A DNA stretch of 64,000 nt from positions 455,562-519,561 of the forward strand of contig JBBRNP010000002.1 in NCBI GenBank assembly GCA_038230255.1. The letters are read 5' to 3'. The translations under genes and the position numbers were made by a program. Position 1 is the stretch's first letter; the number at the start of each line of letters is the position of its first letter. Source of the DNA: AV40 sp038230255 (GTDB taxonomy: Bacteria > Verrucomicrobiota > Verrucomicrobiia > Chthoniobacterales > UBA10450). Below are positions 26,839 to 35,164 of this stretch, piece after piece. Under the pieces are notes generated by a model. It worked only from the letters and a program-made list of their open reading frames with translations. It was not told the origin of the DNA and searched no databases.

Positions 26839-26913
26839 TCCAGAGTAGCTCAGTGGTAGAGCGGTCGGCTGTTAACCGATTGGTCGTAGGTTCGAATCCT
26901 ACCTCTGGAGCCA
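26839..26913 (+). tRNA. tRNA-Asn (GTT)
   Basis: 75 nt with encoded CCA. Acceptor TCCAGAG/CTCTGGA, D-arm AGCTCAGTGGTAGAG, anticodon loop CTGTTAA (GTT), T-arm GTAGGTTCGAATCCTAC and discriminator G. Its last 42 nt (26872-26913) are repeated exactly at 27207-27248, beyond a GIY-YIG gene. Confidence 0.97.
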
Positions 26914-26919
26914 ATTCAA

Positions 26920-27210
26920 ATGTTTTGGGTTTATATCCTGCAAAATCCGCGAGGCGTTTTCTACGTTGGCCACTCCCACAGTCTCGCAAATCGTGTCGTG
27001 AGTCATAATCGCACTGACAAAATTTCCGGAAAGTTTACCCGTAAAAATGGGCCTTGGACTTTGGTGTGGTCCGAACAACATCCCGATCGTTCGAGCGCTA
27101 TGCGGCGCGAGCGCGAAATCAAGGGGTGGAAATCGTCGCGCATGATCCGAACCCGATTGTTAGGTCCGACAGCAAGCTCAGTGGTAGAGTCCCGACAAAG
27201 TCGGGATTAA
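26920..27210 (+). CDS. GIY-YIG nuclease domain protein lodged beside tRNA-Asn
   Basis: 96 aa. GIY-YIG core of the small UPF0213/YhbQ-like type: VYILQNPRGVFYVGHS, the Arg in LANRVVSHN, and AMRREREIKGWKSSR. The gene starts 6 nt after tRNA-Asn and its last ~12 codons and TAA stop are read from a degenerate tRNA-Asn copy. The body is therefore bracketed by a 42-bp direct repeat of the tRNA 3' half. Small GIY-YIG proteins are common and usually not mobile; here the flanks suggest insertion or tRNA-mediated duplication. Confidence 0.8.
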   Translation: MFWVYILQNPRGVFYVGHSHSLANRVVSHNRTDKISGKFTRKNGPWTLVWSEQHPDRSSAMRREREIKGWKSSRMIRTRLLGPTASSVVESRQSRD

Positions 27211-27248
27211 CCGATTGGTCGTAGGTTCGAATCCTACCTCTGGAGCCA
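27174..27248 (+). pseudogene. Degenerate tRNA-Asn duplicate
   Basis: Retains the D-arm AGCTCAGTGGTAGAG and an exact 42-nt 3' half with CCA, but the 5' acceptor strand is lost. The 5' anticodon-stem region is replaced by a 17-bp palindrome, TCCCGAC-AAA-GTCGGGA (27190-27206). It cannot fold as a tRNA. It also encodes the C-terminus of the GIY-YIG protein. Confidence 0.85.
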
Positions 27249-27324
27249 TTTTCGAGAGGTTCTAGTTTTTCCATAAATTCCACGATTTTGGCATAGAAAG
27301 TTCTGCAAATTTACGCCTCAACCC

Positions 27325-27699
27325 ATGCGCGTCCTTATTGCAGACGATCAGCCCAGTGTTGGCAGCACTATGGCTTTACTCGTTTCAGCTGCCAAACATC
27401 ACGTCGTTAAAGTCGTCAGTTCCGGCGCGGAAGCGATTCGTGCCTATCACACTTACAAACCTGACGTCGTCCTGATGGATTATTCCATGGCCAGACTGAA
27501 TGGTGGAACGGCGTGCCGATACATTCTGACTGAAGACCCGGGGGCCCGGATCGTCTTTGTTTCCAGCTGGCCTGCGGCTGAGCTCGCTGACATTGGCGCC
27601 GTCGCCATCCTGCCAAAGCCCGTGGACCTGAAGGAGCTCGAAGAGCTGCTTAATAATATGGACGCGCAACTGGTCTTCGATTACGCGCGGGCCCGATAA
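27325..27699 (+). CDS. Stand-alone response-regulator receiver protein
   Basis: 124 aa, one CheY-like domain only. Acidic pocket D7/D8 (LIADDQP), phospho-acceptor D52 in VVLMDYSM, Ser switch at VSS (about 80-81) and conserved K98 in LPKPVD. No output domain and no histidine kinase next to it, so it would act by protein contact or in a phosphorelay. The gene starts 77 nt after the tRNA-Asn remnant. Confidence 0.88.
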   Translation: MRVLIADDQPSVGSTMALLVSAAKHHVVKVVSSGAEAIRAYHTYKPDVVLMDYSMARLNGGTACRYILTEDPGARIVFVSSWPAAELADIGAVAILPKPVDLKELEELLNNMDAQLVFDYARAR

Positions 27700-27735
27700 G
27701 CTTGCGTTCTTCAGCCGCGGCGTTTCCGTTAACAG

Positions 27736-28683
27736 GTGACGACGTCGCGTTCCGCGAAGAAAGATGGCGGCAATATTTTGATCGGCACCGCGAGCTGGAC
27801 CGATCCGGGTTTTGTCGCGCGGTGGTATCCAAAAAAAATGGCGGCGCACGAACGGCTAGCCTGGTACGCGCAACATTTTGAGATGGTCGAGGTCAATTCG
27901 ACTTTTTATTCAGTCCCGGACCACCGAACAGTGGAACGATGGTGCGCGACTACGCCGGATAATTTCATTTTCGACGTCAAGCTGCATCAGCTGTTTTCGT
28001 TTCATTCGACCCAGCGAAAATTGTTGCCCCCGGCGTTGCAGCGAATTGCCCAGACCGACGCAAAAGGGAAGGTGACTTCATCACCCGAACTCCAGGATGC
28101 GCTTCTCGAATCTTTTCTGCGGCCGATGTCGATCTTGCGATCGGCTGGAAAGCTCGGCGTGTTTTTGCTGCAGCTTTCGCCGGCGTTCTCGCCGCGGAAA
28201 CATGAGCTTGGCGAACTGAAGCCGCTGATCGAAAAGCTCGCTGATTATCCGCTGGCGATTGAATTTCGAAATCGCAATTGGGCAGTCGGCGATCAACTAA
28301 GATCGACAATCGATTTTCTGCGCAAACATCGAACCGCGTTTGTAAACGTGGACGCTCCAGCGACCGATCATTTTTCAATCATGCCTTCCGATTTGAATGA
28401 GATCACGAAGCCGGAGTTCAGTTATTTGCGACTGCATGGGCGCGATGCCAAGGCGTACTTGACGGGCAAGACCGTAGCGGCGCGATTCAACTACGATTAC
28501 GCGGACCAGGAGATTGACGAACTCGCAGAACGCAGTCGGAAACTCGCGCGTGAAGCGAAGGACGTGCACGTAGTGTTCAACAATAACAATCTTGATTACG
28601 CGCCGCGTGCCGCGATGCGTCTCAGAGCAGTGCTCGGTCAATCGGTCGCGTTGCCGTTGCCGCAGACACCGGAATTGTTTTAG
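27736..28683 (+). CDS. DUF72 (YecE-like) protein, longer paralogue
   Basis: 315 aa, GTG start. TIM-barrel DUF72 family: ILIGTASWTDPGFVARWYP, the NSTFYSVPDHRTVERWC strand, FDVKLHQLFSFH, the FEFR-type stretch LAIEFRNRNW and the late YLRLHGRD. Function of the family is unresolved. It is longer than usual owing to inserts around residues 85-130. A second, shorter paralogue lies at 56738-57436. Confidence 0.85.
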   Translation: MTTSRSAKKDGGNILIGTASWTDPGFVARWYPKKMAAHERLAWYAQHFEMVEVNSTFYSVPDHRTVERWCATTPDNFIFDVKLHQLFSFHSTQRKLLPPALQRIAQTDAKGKVTSSPELQDALLESFLRPMSILRSAGKLGVFLLQLSPAFSPRKHELGELKPLIEKLADYPLAIEFRNRNWAVGDQLRSTIDFLRKHRTAFVNVDAPATDHFSIMPSDLNEITKPEFSYLRLHGRDAKAYLTGKTVAARFNYDYADQEIDELAERSRKLAREAKDVHVVFNNNNLDYAPRAAMRLRAVLGQSVALPLPQTPELF

Positions 28684-28698
28684 GTTACAGTCGCGCCC

Positions 28699-29223
28699 GT
28701 GCCACCATCGCCATCAGTTGAAGAGCGCGGAGCCGGACCGCGTTTGCCAGATTTCCTGGCTCGTAAAAAACAGTGGCTGGCCGATCACCACATGACACTC
28801 ATGACGATGGCGGACACGCCGCACTCGGTCGCGCTCGGCTCAGCCATCGGAATTTTTTTCGGGTTCACACCGCTTTGGAGTTTGAAAACGCTTCTTTCCA
28901 TCGTCGTCGCGTGGATATGCCGATGTAATAAGATCGCCGCCGCGATCGCCGTGACGGTGCATGATGTCCTGATTTTTGTGATGCCGGCCATTTACTTTGC
29001 CGAGTACAAGGTGGGTTGCTGGACCCTGCATCGGCCGCCGCCGGCGCATCGAATCAGGTTCCACGTCGGATTGTATGATTATTTGCACTGGAACGTGTTT
29101 CTTAAGCTGGTGTGGCCGGCGTTTATTGGATCGCTGTTTCTGGCGGTCCCATCCGCGGTCGTGGTTTATTTTGTGATGCGAATGCTGATCAGCCGGGCGC
29201 GGTCGCCCCAGACCTCGGCCTAA
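28699..29223 (+). CDS. DUF2062 membrane protein
   Basis: 174 aa, GTG start. Typical DUF2062 pattern: soluble lead (FLARKKQWLADHH), then SVALGSAIGIFFGFTPLWSL and LLSIVVAWICRCNKIAAAIA, a membrane hairpin, and a final long segment LVWPAFIGSLFLAVPSAVVV. Two to four membrane segments; inner-membrane protein of unknown role, found near glycosyltransferases in other genomes. It follows the DUF72 gene by 15 nt. Confidence 0.75.
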   Translation: MPPSPSVEERGAGPRLPDFLARKKQWLADHHMTLMTMADTPHSVALGSAIGIFFGFTPLWSLKTLLSIVVAWICRCNKIAAAIAVTVHDVLIFVMPAIYFAEYKVGCWTLHRPPPAHRIRFHVGLYDYLHWNVFLKLVWPAFIGSLFLAVPSAVVVYFVMRMLISRARSPQTSA

Positions 29224-29344
29224 GGAGCGTTTCCGCAGGCGCCGCGACACTTTTTCTCCTTCGAAGGCACGGGAGTTGCATCAAAAGCGCGAAACGGCTC
29301 GCCTTGTGCCCCAAGTAGGCCCGACGCGGCCAGCATTAAATCCT

Positions 29345-30034
29345 ATGAAACCAGTTATCGTTATCGCTTCAAGCCTTCTGCTTTGCTCATGCGCCGACAT
29401 GTATGTCACCAAGACCGATGTGGCGACGCCCGGCGGCCGCAATGTTGCCGCTATCGACGCCAAGGACTATGGCTCGAAGGGCGTCCACATGATCACCAAT
29501 AATTGTGGAGTGGGGGCGAGCGATCCGACCGCCATCTATATTAGACCGTTCTGCATCGACACTGCGGTCTTTAAAGGCGACGAGGCTCTGAGCGACGGGG
29601 AGATGCCGATTCGTAAAGCACTGTCACCAGTGGAGTTTGCTCACGATTTGAAGGAGCAACTGGAAAAAATTGCACCGGCTAGAATTTTGAAGGACACGGA
29701 AACACCGCGCACTGGTTGGCTGGTTGAGGGTCACTTTCAGCTGATCGACGGGGGAGATCCCTATGCTCGCTTTTTTGCCGGGTGTTTTGGCGCCGGCCAG
29801 TCGTTTCTGGCGCTGCACGTCAGGATAATCGATGTCGATCGGGGTACCGTCGTTTACGAATTCGACATTGCTGGCGGGAGCCGCTTCCAAGGCAGGCACG
29901 GAACGGTTCGTGCGAGCGGTCTCGGTCGGGCAACGCATTTCGATCTCGTCAATGCGGCCGAGCGAATCTATCTGACTTTGAGCGCGAATCCTTACCGTTA
30001 CGGCGATCGCGCCAACGTCAGTTTGCCTGAATAA
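29345..30034 (+). CDS. Putative lipoprotein (DUF4410-like)
   Basis: 229 aa from ATG 29345; the frame extends upstream but the signal peptide fixes this start. MKPVIVIASSLLLCSCADMY has a lipobox (LLCSC) with the lipidated Cys at 16. The mature part has an internal YIRPFCIDTAVFKGDE strand, VEFAHDLKEQLEKIAP, WLVEGHFQLIDGGDPYARFF and ALHVRIIDVDRGTVVYEFD, the order seen in DUF4410-type outer-membrane-associated lipoproteins. Function unknown. Confidence 0.7.
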   Translation: MKPVIVIASSLLLCSCADMYVTKTDVATPGGRNVAAIDAKDYGSKGVHMITNNCGVGASDPTAIYIRPFCIDTAVFKGDEALSDGEMPIRKALSPVEFAHDLKEQLEKIAPARILKDTETPRTGWLVEGHFQLIDGGDPYARFFAGCFGAGQSFLALHVRIIDVDRGTVVYEFDIAGGSRFQGRHGTVRASGLGRATHFDLVNAAERIYLTLSANPYRYGDRANVSLPE

Positions 30035-30108
30035 GTCGTCGTCGCGTTTTTCGCGGGTTGCCAACTGATCGGCGGCGATTAACGTCCTGCCGTCTCAAAC
30101 CGTCGCTC

Positions 30109-31056
30109 GTGACTCTTGCCCGCCGCCTTGCCATCATTACCGTCGCGCTTCTCTTTGCCGCACTCCGTTCGGCTTTTGCCGCGCAAGCCTACGTCATTGT
30201 CGATGCGCAGACCGGAGTCGTTTTACAGGAACACGAATCGAAACAGAAACGTCAGATCGGCAGTTTGACGAAAATAGCTACCGCGATGGTTGTTCTCGAT
30301 TGGGCGGAACACAAAGGAGGTAATCTCAATCAGACCGTCGTGATTCCTCCTTCCGCGTTTGCGGGCACCTTGGAAAACAACATCGGCTTTGAGCCCGGAG
30401 ATGAAATTGCGCTGCGGGAGTTGCTTTACGCCGCCCTGGTTCAATCGGACAACGTTTCTGCCTACACGCTCGCGAGTTATGTTGGATCGATCATTCAAGG
30501 GCCGTTGCCGGCCGGTCAGAAATCGAAACTGACCGCAGTCGATGTCTTCGTCACCCAGATGAACGCGCTGGCCAAACAATTGAAAATGGAACGGACGCGT
30601 TTTGTGAATCCGCACGGCGTCGACCAAAACGTGAAACCGCTGCCGTACTCAACCGCTGAAGATCTGGCCCGACTGACGCAGTATGCTCTGAACAAAGCGA
30701 GCTTTCGGTTTTACATCTCCCAAAAGGAACGACAGATATCGTTTCGTCACGCAGGAAAAGAGCGGCGCTATAATTTGCGAAACACTAACGAACTTCTCGG
30801 CTCCCAAGGGATCGATGGTGTGAAAACCGGAAGGACTGCGCGAGCGGGCGAATGTTTGGTTCTTTCGGCGGTCCGCGAATCGGAAATCGTAAAAGAAGGA
30901 CAAGGCGTCAGGATTTTTCCGCGGCGCATCGTCGTTGTCTTGCTCGGCAGCAACAGTCGATTTGCCGAAGGCGGCCAACTCATTGGCCAAGGCTGGCAGC
31001 TCTACGATCAGTGGGCCGCCGGCGGCAGGCTTGTCGACCCGAAAAAAAAGCTTTGA
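30109..31056 (+). CDS. D-alanyl-D-alanine carboxypeptidase (S11, PBP5/6-like)
   Basis: 315 aa from GTG 30109, chosen because it gives a compact signal peptide (LARRLAIITVALLFAALRSA, cleavage near FA-AQ); TTG 30058 is the longer option. Serine penicillin-binding fold with SLTK (active-site Ser/Lys), SDN, and KTG in DGVKTGRTARAGE. It trims the terminal D-Ala from peptidoglycan pentapeptides in the periplasm. There is no long C-terminal beta domain or clear amphipathic anchor, so it is shorter than E. coli PBP5. Confidence 0.88.
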   Translation: MTLARRLAIITVALLFAALRSAFAAQAYVIVDAQTGVVLQEHESKQKRQIGSLTKIATAMVVLDWAEHKGGNLNQTVVIPPSAFAGTLENNIGFEPGDEIALRELLYAALVQSDNVSAYTLASYVGSIIQGPLPAGQKSKLTAVDVFVTQMNALAKQLKMERTRFVNPHGVDQNVKPLPYSTAEDLARLTQYALNKASFRFYISQKERQISFRHAGKERRYNLRNTNELLGSQGIDGVKTGRTARAGECLVLSAVRESEIVKEGQGVRIFPRRIVVVLLGSNSRFAEGGQLIGQGWQLYDQWAAGGRLVDPKKKL

Positions 31057-31069
31057 TTGTGTCTTCGTC

Positions 31070-32146
31070 ATGAAGACACGGGTCGGCATTCTCACCAGCG
31101 GCGGCGACTGTCCGGGGCTCAACGCCGTCTTGCGTGGTGTCGTTCTCGCCGGCGAAAAACTTGGCTGGGAAGTGATCGGATTTCGCGATGGCTTCGAAGG
31201 CCTCCTCCCGCCCGGCGATTTCGTTGTGCTCGATCGCAAAGGGACGGAAGGGATCCTGGCGCTCGGTGGAACGATGATTGGGACGACGAACCGTGGCCAT
31301 TTTATTGCCAAAGTCGGCGCGGGCGATCGCGCCGTAGTTGCCGGTGAAGTCATCGCGCGCGCTAAGACAGTTCTGCAAGAGTTGCAGATCAAAGCCCTCG
31401 TCATCGTCGGTGGAGACGGTTCGATGACGACAGCGATGCAAATGCAGGAGGCCGGCATCAATTGCATCGGTGTTCCGAAGACGATCGACAACGACATCGA
31501 AGCGACAGCGATGACATTCGGATTTGATTCAGCGGTCGCCGAAGTGATGGACGCACTCGATCGTTTACACACCACGGCGACAAGCCATAAGCGCGTGATG
31601 GTCGTCGAGGTGATGGGACGCCATGCCGGGTGGATCGCGCTCCACGGCGGCATCGCGGGCGGCGCTGACATTATCCTGATTCCGGAGATCCCGTTTGATT
31701 ACGACAAAATTGCCACGGCAATAAAGCAGCGCGACGCGGCGGGCAGATTGGCCTCGCTCGTGGTTGTCGCCGAAGGCGCGCGGCCAAAGGATGGACAGCA
31801 GATCAAACGCGATATAGAAGGCGGCGAATTTCGACTGGGCGGAATTGGGGACGTTGTTGCGCACGAAATTGCGGAACGCACTGGAAAAGAAACGCGAGCG
31901 TGTGTCCTCGGCCATTTGCAACGTGGCGGCCCGCCGACCACCCTCGACCGCATTCTTGGCACGCGGTTCGGGGTCAAAGCCGTGCAATTGGCGAACGAAG
32001 GTCACTTTGGCTCAATGGTCAGCTATCAGAATTATCAAGTGCGGCACGTTCCGATCGCCGACGCCGTGAACCGCTTGCGCCTGGTCCCGCCGCACGGCGA
32101 AATGGTGCAGACCGCTCGCGACGTCGACATCTCGTTCGGCGATTAG
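31070..32146 (+). CDS. pfkA: 6-phosphofructokinase with mixed ATP/PPi signature
   Basis: 358 aa from ATG 31070, 13 nt after the carboxypeptidase stop. Group A PFK: GILTSGGDCPGLNAVLRG, GGTMIGTTNRG, the nucleotide site VGGDGSMTTA, the catalytic PKTIDNDI and VMGRHAGWIALHGGI. GGDGS (Gly at the position equivalent to E. coli 104) is typical of ATP users, while the Lys of PKTIDND (position 124) is typical of PPi-PFKs and of the actinobacterial-like ATP group. Phosphoryl donor is therefore not certain. Confidence 0.92.
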   Translation: MKTRVGILTSGGDCPGLNAVLRGVVLAGEKLGWEVIGFRDGFEGLLPPGDFVVLDRKGTEGILALGGTMIGTTNRGHFIAKVGAGDRAVVAGEVIARAKTVLQELQIKALVIVGGDGSMTTAMQMQEAGINCIGVPKTIDNDIEATAMTFGFDSAVAEVMDALDRLHTTATSHKRVMVVEVMGRHAGWIALHGGIAGGADIILIPEIPFDYDKIATAIKQRDAAGRLASLVVVAEGARPKDGQQIKRDIEGGEFRLGGIGDVVAHEIAERTGKETRACVLGHLQRGGPPTTLDRILGTRFGVKAVQLANEGHFGSMVSYQNYQVRHVPIADAVNRLRLVPPHGEMVQTARDVDISFGD

Positions 32147-32165
32147 ACGTCGATCTTGTGATCGG

Positions 32166-32261
32166 AAGAAAACACCCAACGCTGAACGCCCAACATCCAA
32201 TATCGAATTCAGATTCTGCCTTTAACATTGGGCGTTGGACGTTGGACGTTGGACGTTTTCT
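32166..32261. repeat. GTTGGACGTT-type palindromic intergenic repeat
   Basis: Left arm 32166-32201 (AAGAAAACACCCAACGCTGA onward) is an imperfect inverted copy of the right arm 32227-32261 (ATTGGGCGTTGGACGTTGGA, then GTTTTCT). Ten-bp GTTGGACGTT units repeat in tandem. A single arm of the same family lies at 56702-56736. Sits between pfkA and argG. Confidence 0.75.
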
Positions 32262-32321
32262 GTTGTCCATCGAGGTCGTTTTTAGTTGCGATCTACGATC
32301 AACGCCCAACTATCTACCGCG

Positions 32322-33617
32322 ATGAAAATTGTCCTCGCATATTCAGGCGGACTCGACACCTCAGTCATTCTTCGGTGGCTCAAAGAAAATTATAAGGCGG
32401 AGATCATCGCTTTTTGCGCGGACATTGGTCAGGAAGAAGAACTCGCCGGTCTTGAAGAGAAGGCGCTGAAGACCGGTGCCTCGAAGTGTGTGATCGAAGA
32501 TCTCCAGGACGAGTTCGCCCGCGATTTCATTTTTCCAATGTTCCAGGCCGGCGCGATTTACGAGAATCAATATTTTCTCGGGACCAGCATCGCTCGGCCG
32601 CTGATTGCGAAACGAATGGTCGAGATCGCACGCGCTGAAAAAGCGGCTGCGATTGCGCACGGCGCAACGGGGAAGGGGAACGATCAGGTCCGTTTTGAAT
32701 TAACCGCTGCTGCGCTCGCGCCCGAGTTACAAGTCATCGCGCCGTGGCGGGAAGAACGGTTCCGTAAACAATTTCCGGGGCGGACCGAGATGATCGCATT
32801 CGCCAAGGCCAACAAGATCCCGATCGAAGCGAGCGCGGAGAAACCGTACTCCACCGACAGAAATCTTCTCCACATCAGCTTCGAAAGTGGCGTGCTGGAA
32901 GATCCCTGGTTCGACGCGAGCTCAAAAAAAATGCGCGGCATGTATAGACTCAGCGTCGCGCCGGAAGACGCGCCCAACGAACCGGAACATGTCGATCTTG
33001 CATTTGAAAACGGCAATTGCGTCTCCGTTTTCGTTGGAGGGACACGCGCCGTCGTGTCCCAAAATGACGCCAGTGCGGCTCGCACCGCCGACAGCGCGGC
33101 GCCCTCCATGTCGCCGCTGGGCGTGATGCAGACGCTGAACAAGCTCGGCGGCAAACACGGGATCGGCCGGGTCGATATCGTCGAGAACCGTTTTGTGGGA
33201 ATGAAAGGCCGCGGCGTTTACGAGACACCCGGTGGCGCGATTCTCCATTTCGCCCATCGCCAAATGGAAACGCTGACGATGGACCGCGAAGTGATGCAGC
33301 TGCGCGACAGTCTCATTCCAAAATATTCGTCTCTCGTTTACAATGGCTTTTGGTTTTCGCCCGAACGCGAAGCGCTTCAGGCGCTCGTCACTGAAACGCA
33401 ACGCGACGTCACCGGCGTCATTAGGCTGAAGCTTTACAAAGGCAACATCATCGTTGCCGGCCGCAAGAGTCCGAAAAGTCTATATGACCCAAACATCGCG
33501 ACGATGGAGGCTGCCGAATCAGCCTACGATCAAAGCGACGCGACTGGATTCATTCAATTGAATGCGCTCAGGTTGAAATTGCGGGCGGTTTTGAAATCGC
33601 GCGACGAGTCCGGTTAA
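32322..33617 (+). CDS. argG: Argininosuccinate synthase with in-frame palindromic insertion
   Basis: 431 aa from ATG 32322. ATP-dependent ligase of arginine synthesis: AYSGGLDTSVILRWL P-loop, CADIGQEEEL, AHGATGKGNDQVRFE, YSTDRNLLHISFE and GGKHGIGRVDIVENR. About 24 residues (FVGGTRAVVSQNDASAARTA and on to SAAPS) break the normally short hairpin between VSV and MSPLGVMQTLNKLGG. They are encoded exactly by a 72-bp element (33036-33107) whose relative lies between genes at 58133. The insert is a multiple of three and the protein otherwise looks intact, so it is probably active with an extra surface loop. Confidence 0.93.
   Translation: MKIVLAYSGGLDTSVILRWLKENYKAEIIAFCADIGQEEELAGLEEKALKTGASKCVIEDLQDEFARDFIFPMFQAGAIYENQYFLGTSIARPLIAKRMVEIARAEKAAAIAHGATGKGNDQVRFELTAAALAPELQVIAPWREERFRKQFPGRTEMIAFAKANKIPIEASAEKPYSTDRNLLHISFESGVLEDPWFDASSKKMRGMYRLSVAPEDAPNEPEHVDLAFENGNCVSVFVGGTRAVVSQNDASAARTADSAAPSMSPLGVMQTLNKLGGKHGIGRVDIVENRFVGMKGRGVYETPGGAILHFAHRQMETLTMDREVMQLRDSLIPKYSSLVYNGFWFSPEREALQALVTETQRDVTGVIRLKLYKGNIIVAGRKSPKSLYDPNIATMEAAESAYDQSDATGFIQLNALRLKLRAVLKSRDESG
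33036..33107. repeat. Palindromic element inserted in frame inside argG
   Basis: 72 bp bounded by GGAGGG and CCCTCC. Hairpin one GGGACACG...CGTGTCCC, hairpin two GCGCCGC...GCGGCGC-like (GCCGACAGCGCGGCGCCC). The reverse complement of 58133-58190 has the same two hairpins and boundaries, with a different AT-rich middle. It behaves like an RPE-style coding insertion. Confidence 0.85.
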
Positions 33618-34995
33618 GCCGCCCCGCGGTAAGGTGAATGCCGGCTGCGAGCAATGCAGAATGCCACGAACCAAACAAACTCCTCGCTCGCCGTGCGAAC
33701 GGTGAGCCCCATGGTTCCCTTTCAATTTCGCCGATTCGCAGTGTCTCGCCCGCGCGCTTTCGACGGCGAATTTCTTTGATCAGCGCAGACTTGTCCGCTT
33801 TTTTCCATGGACTCATCAATCCCTCAGGCAGATTAAGGCCCGCCGCGAGGAGTGCACTGGCCCATGAGCCAAATAAAATTTTAGCGCGGTTGATGAGCGA
33901 AGTTCCCCATTTTGTGCGCTCAACTTTTCGAGTCGCCATTGATTCACCCGCTCGTTTGCGCCGCCGAATTTCGGCCAGAACAGCGGCTTTGCTCGCGCGT
34001 GGCCACGGGCTGTACTGGTGCACGGGTTTGATCCCCGCTGCGACAAGAGCAGCGTTCCACGACCCGAACAACTTCCCGGCGCGGTCGCGCAGCGCCTTTC
34101 CCCGTTTTTCGCTCGCGGCCCTGACCGAGCGCAGTGGTTCGCCTGTGCGTTTACGGCGACGAAGTTCGGCTAGAATTTTCGCCTTACTCGCCCGCGCCCA
34201 TTGACTCGGCCCTGCGGTCGGCTCGATGCGGGCGGCGCGAAGCGCAGCGTTCCAGGAGCCGAAATATTTTCGCGCCGCATTTGCCAATGCGGAGTCGTCT
34301 TTCTCTCCTGGTGGATTTTCGCGGCGCTGTTTCAATCGCGCGATCACGTCTTCTCTTGTCAGATTCTCGGTCGGCCTCGCCAAACGAATCTTCTCCGGAT
34401 CAAGACCAATGCCGCGCAGCGCTCTATCCCATGACCCAAAAAATTCCCTCGCTTTGATCGAGAGCGCCTGATCGCGCTCGCTCATCGAGTACAAATTCAT
34501 CGGAAAATTCCGCCGGTGCAGCTCGGCCATCCGGTCGAGGACGTATTCGGGTGTCCAGACTTTTTCCCAACGAGGCAGCAGTGGGCGCTTGCGCAGCCGA
34601 TGTTCAGCGATTGCGGCGCGGAGTCTCTCGCAGGTAGTTTCCGCACCGGCATATTCGCTGCGATAATCCTCCGCAATTACATCGTGCTTGCGCCGCAGAT
34701 GAACATCGAGCGCGCCGAAATCTCGTCCGCAGATTTTACAATCAATGTAATCGAGCAGCTCGATGTCGATCTTCGAATAATCGAGGCCGGCATCTTCCAG
34801 CGCGCGTTTCCAGCCCCAAAACGGCCGCACCGCATAGACCCGCTCGATTAATTTCGGGTGATTACGTTTGACCGCAGAGATGTTCAACGGCTCACGGCCG
34901 GAATGCAGCTTGCGAATTTCGCGAATGATCTCTCTTTTGATCGCAGTAACCATGAACGAATCAATGCTATCAAAGCTCTCCCTGGCCCGCGACAC
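33568..34995 (-). CDS. Zinc-finger protein with about six 'homing-endonuclease-associated' helical repeats
   Basis: 475 aa. Six ~60-residue repeats share a start like ASKAxxLAEIRRRKRAGE and an end FGSWxxALLAAGI, matching the HNH/homing-endonuclease-associated repeat pattern. Between the first and second lies a Ros/MucR-like zinc finger (CKICGRDFGALDVHLRRKH). No HNH or LAGLIDADG nuclease motif is visible, so this may be a pure sequence-reading DNA-binding protein. It is highly basic. Its 3' end overlaps the argG end by 50 bp, tail to tail. ATG 34953 is an alternative start. Confidence 0.65.
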   Translation of the reverse strand: MSRARESFDSIDSFMVTAIKREIIREIRKLHSGREPLNISAVKRNHPKLIERVYAVRPFWGWKRALEDAGLDYSKIDIELLDYIDCKICGRDFGALDVHLRRKHDVIAEDYRSEYAGAETTCERLRAAIAEHRLRKRPLLPRWEKVWTPEYVLDRMAELHRRNFPMNLYSMSERDQALSIKAREFFGSWDRALRGIGLDPEKIRLARPTENLTREDVIARLKQRRENPPGEKDDSALANAARKYFGSWNAALRAARIEPTAGPSQWARASKAKILAELRRRKRTGEPLRSVRAASEKRGKALRDRAGKLFGSWNAALVAAGIKPVHQYSPWPRASKAAVLAEIRRRKRAGESMATRKVERTKWGTSLINRAKILFGSWASALLAAGLNLPEGLMSPWKKADKSALIKEIRRRKRAGETLRIGEIEREPWGSPFARRARSLFGSWHSALLAAGIHLTAGRLNRTRRAISKPPAIST

Positions 34996-35164
34996 AATGC
35001 GCTGCGACTGAAAGTCCGCGCTGCAATCCAGTCTAATTCGCGAGAAGGCAAGCTTTCTGGCAGAGCTAAAATCTAGTTGGGCGGGAATGGTCTACGGTTA
35101 CGAAATGCCAAATGTTCAGACGCGCCGATGAGTTCATGGACACAAGAACATTGGCTTACGCGTC

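Noticed and set aside
27174..27248. A second functional tRNA-Asn.
   Set aside because: The 5' acceptor strand is missing and the anticodon stem is replaced by a palindrome.
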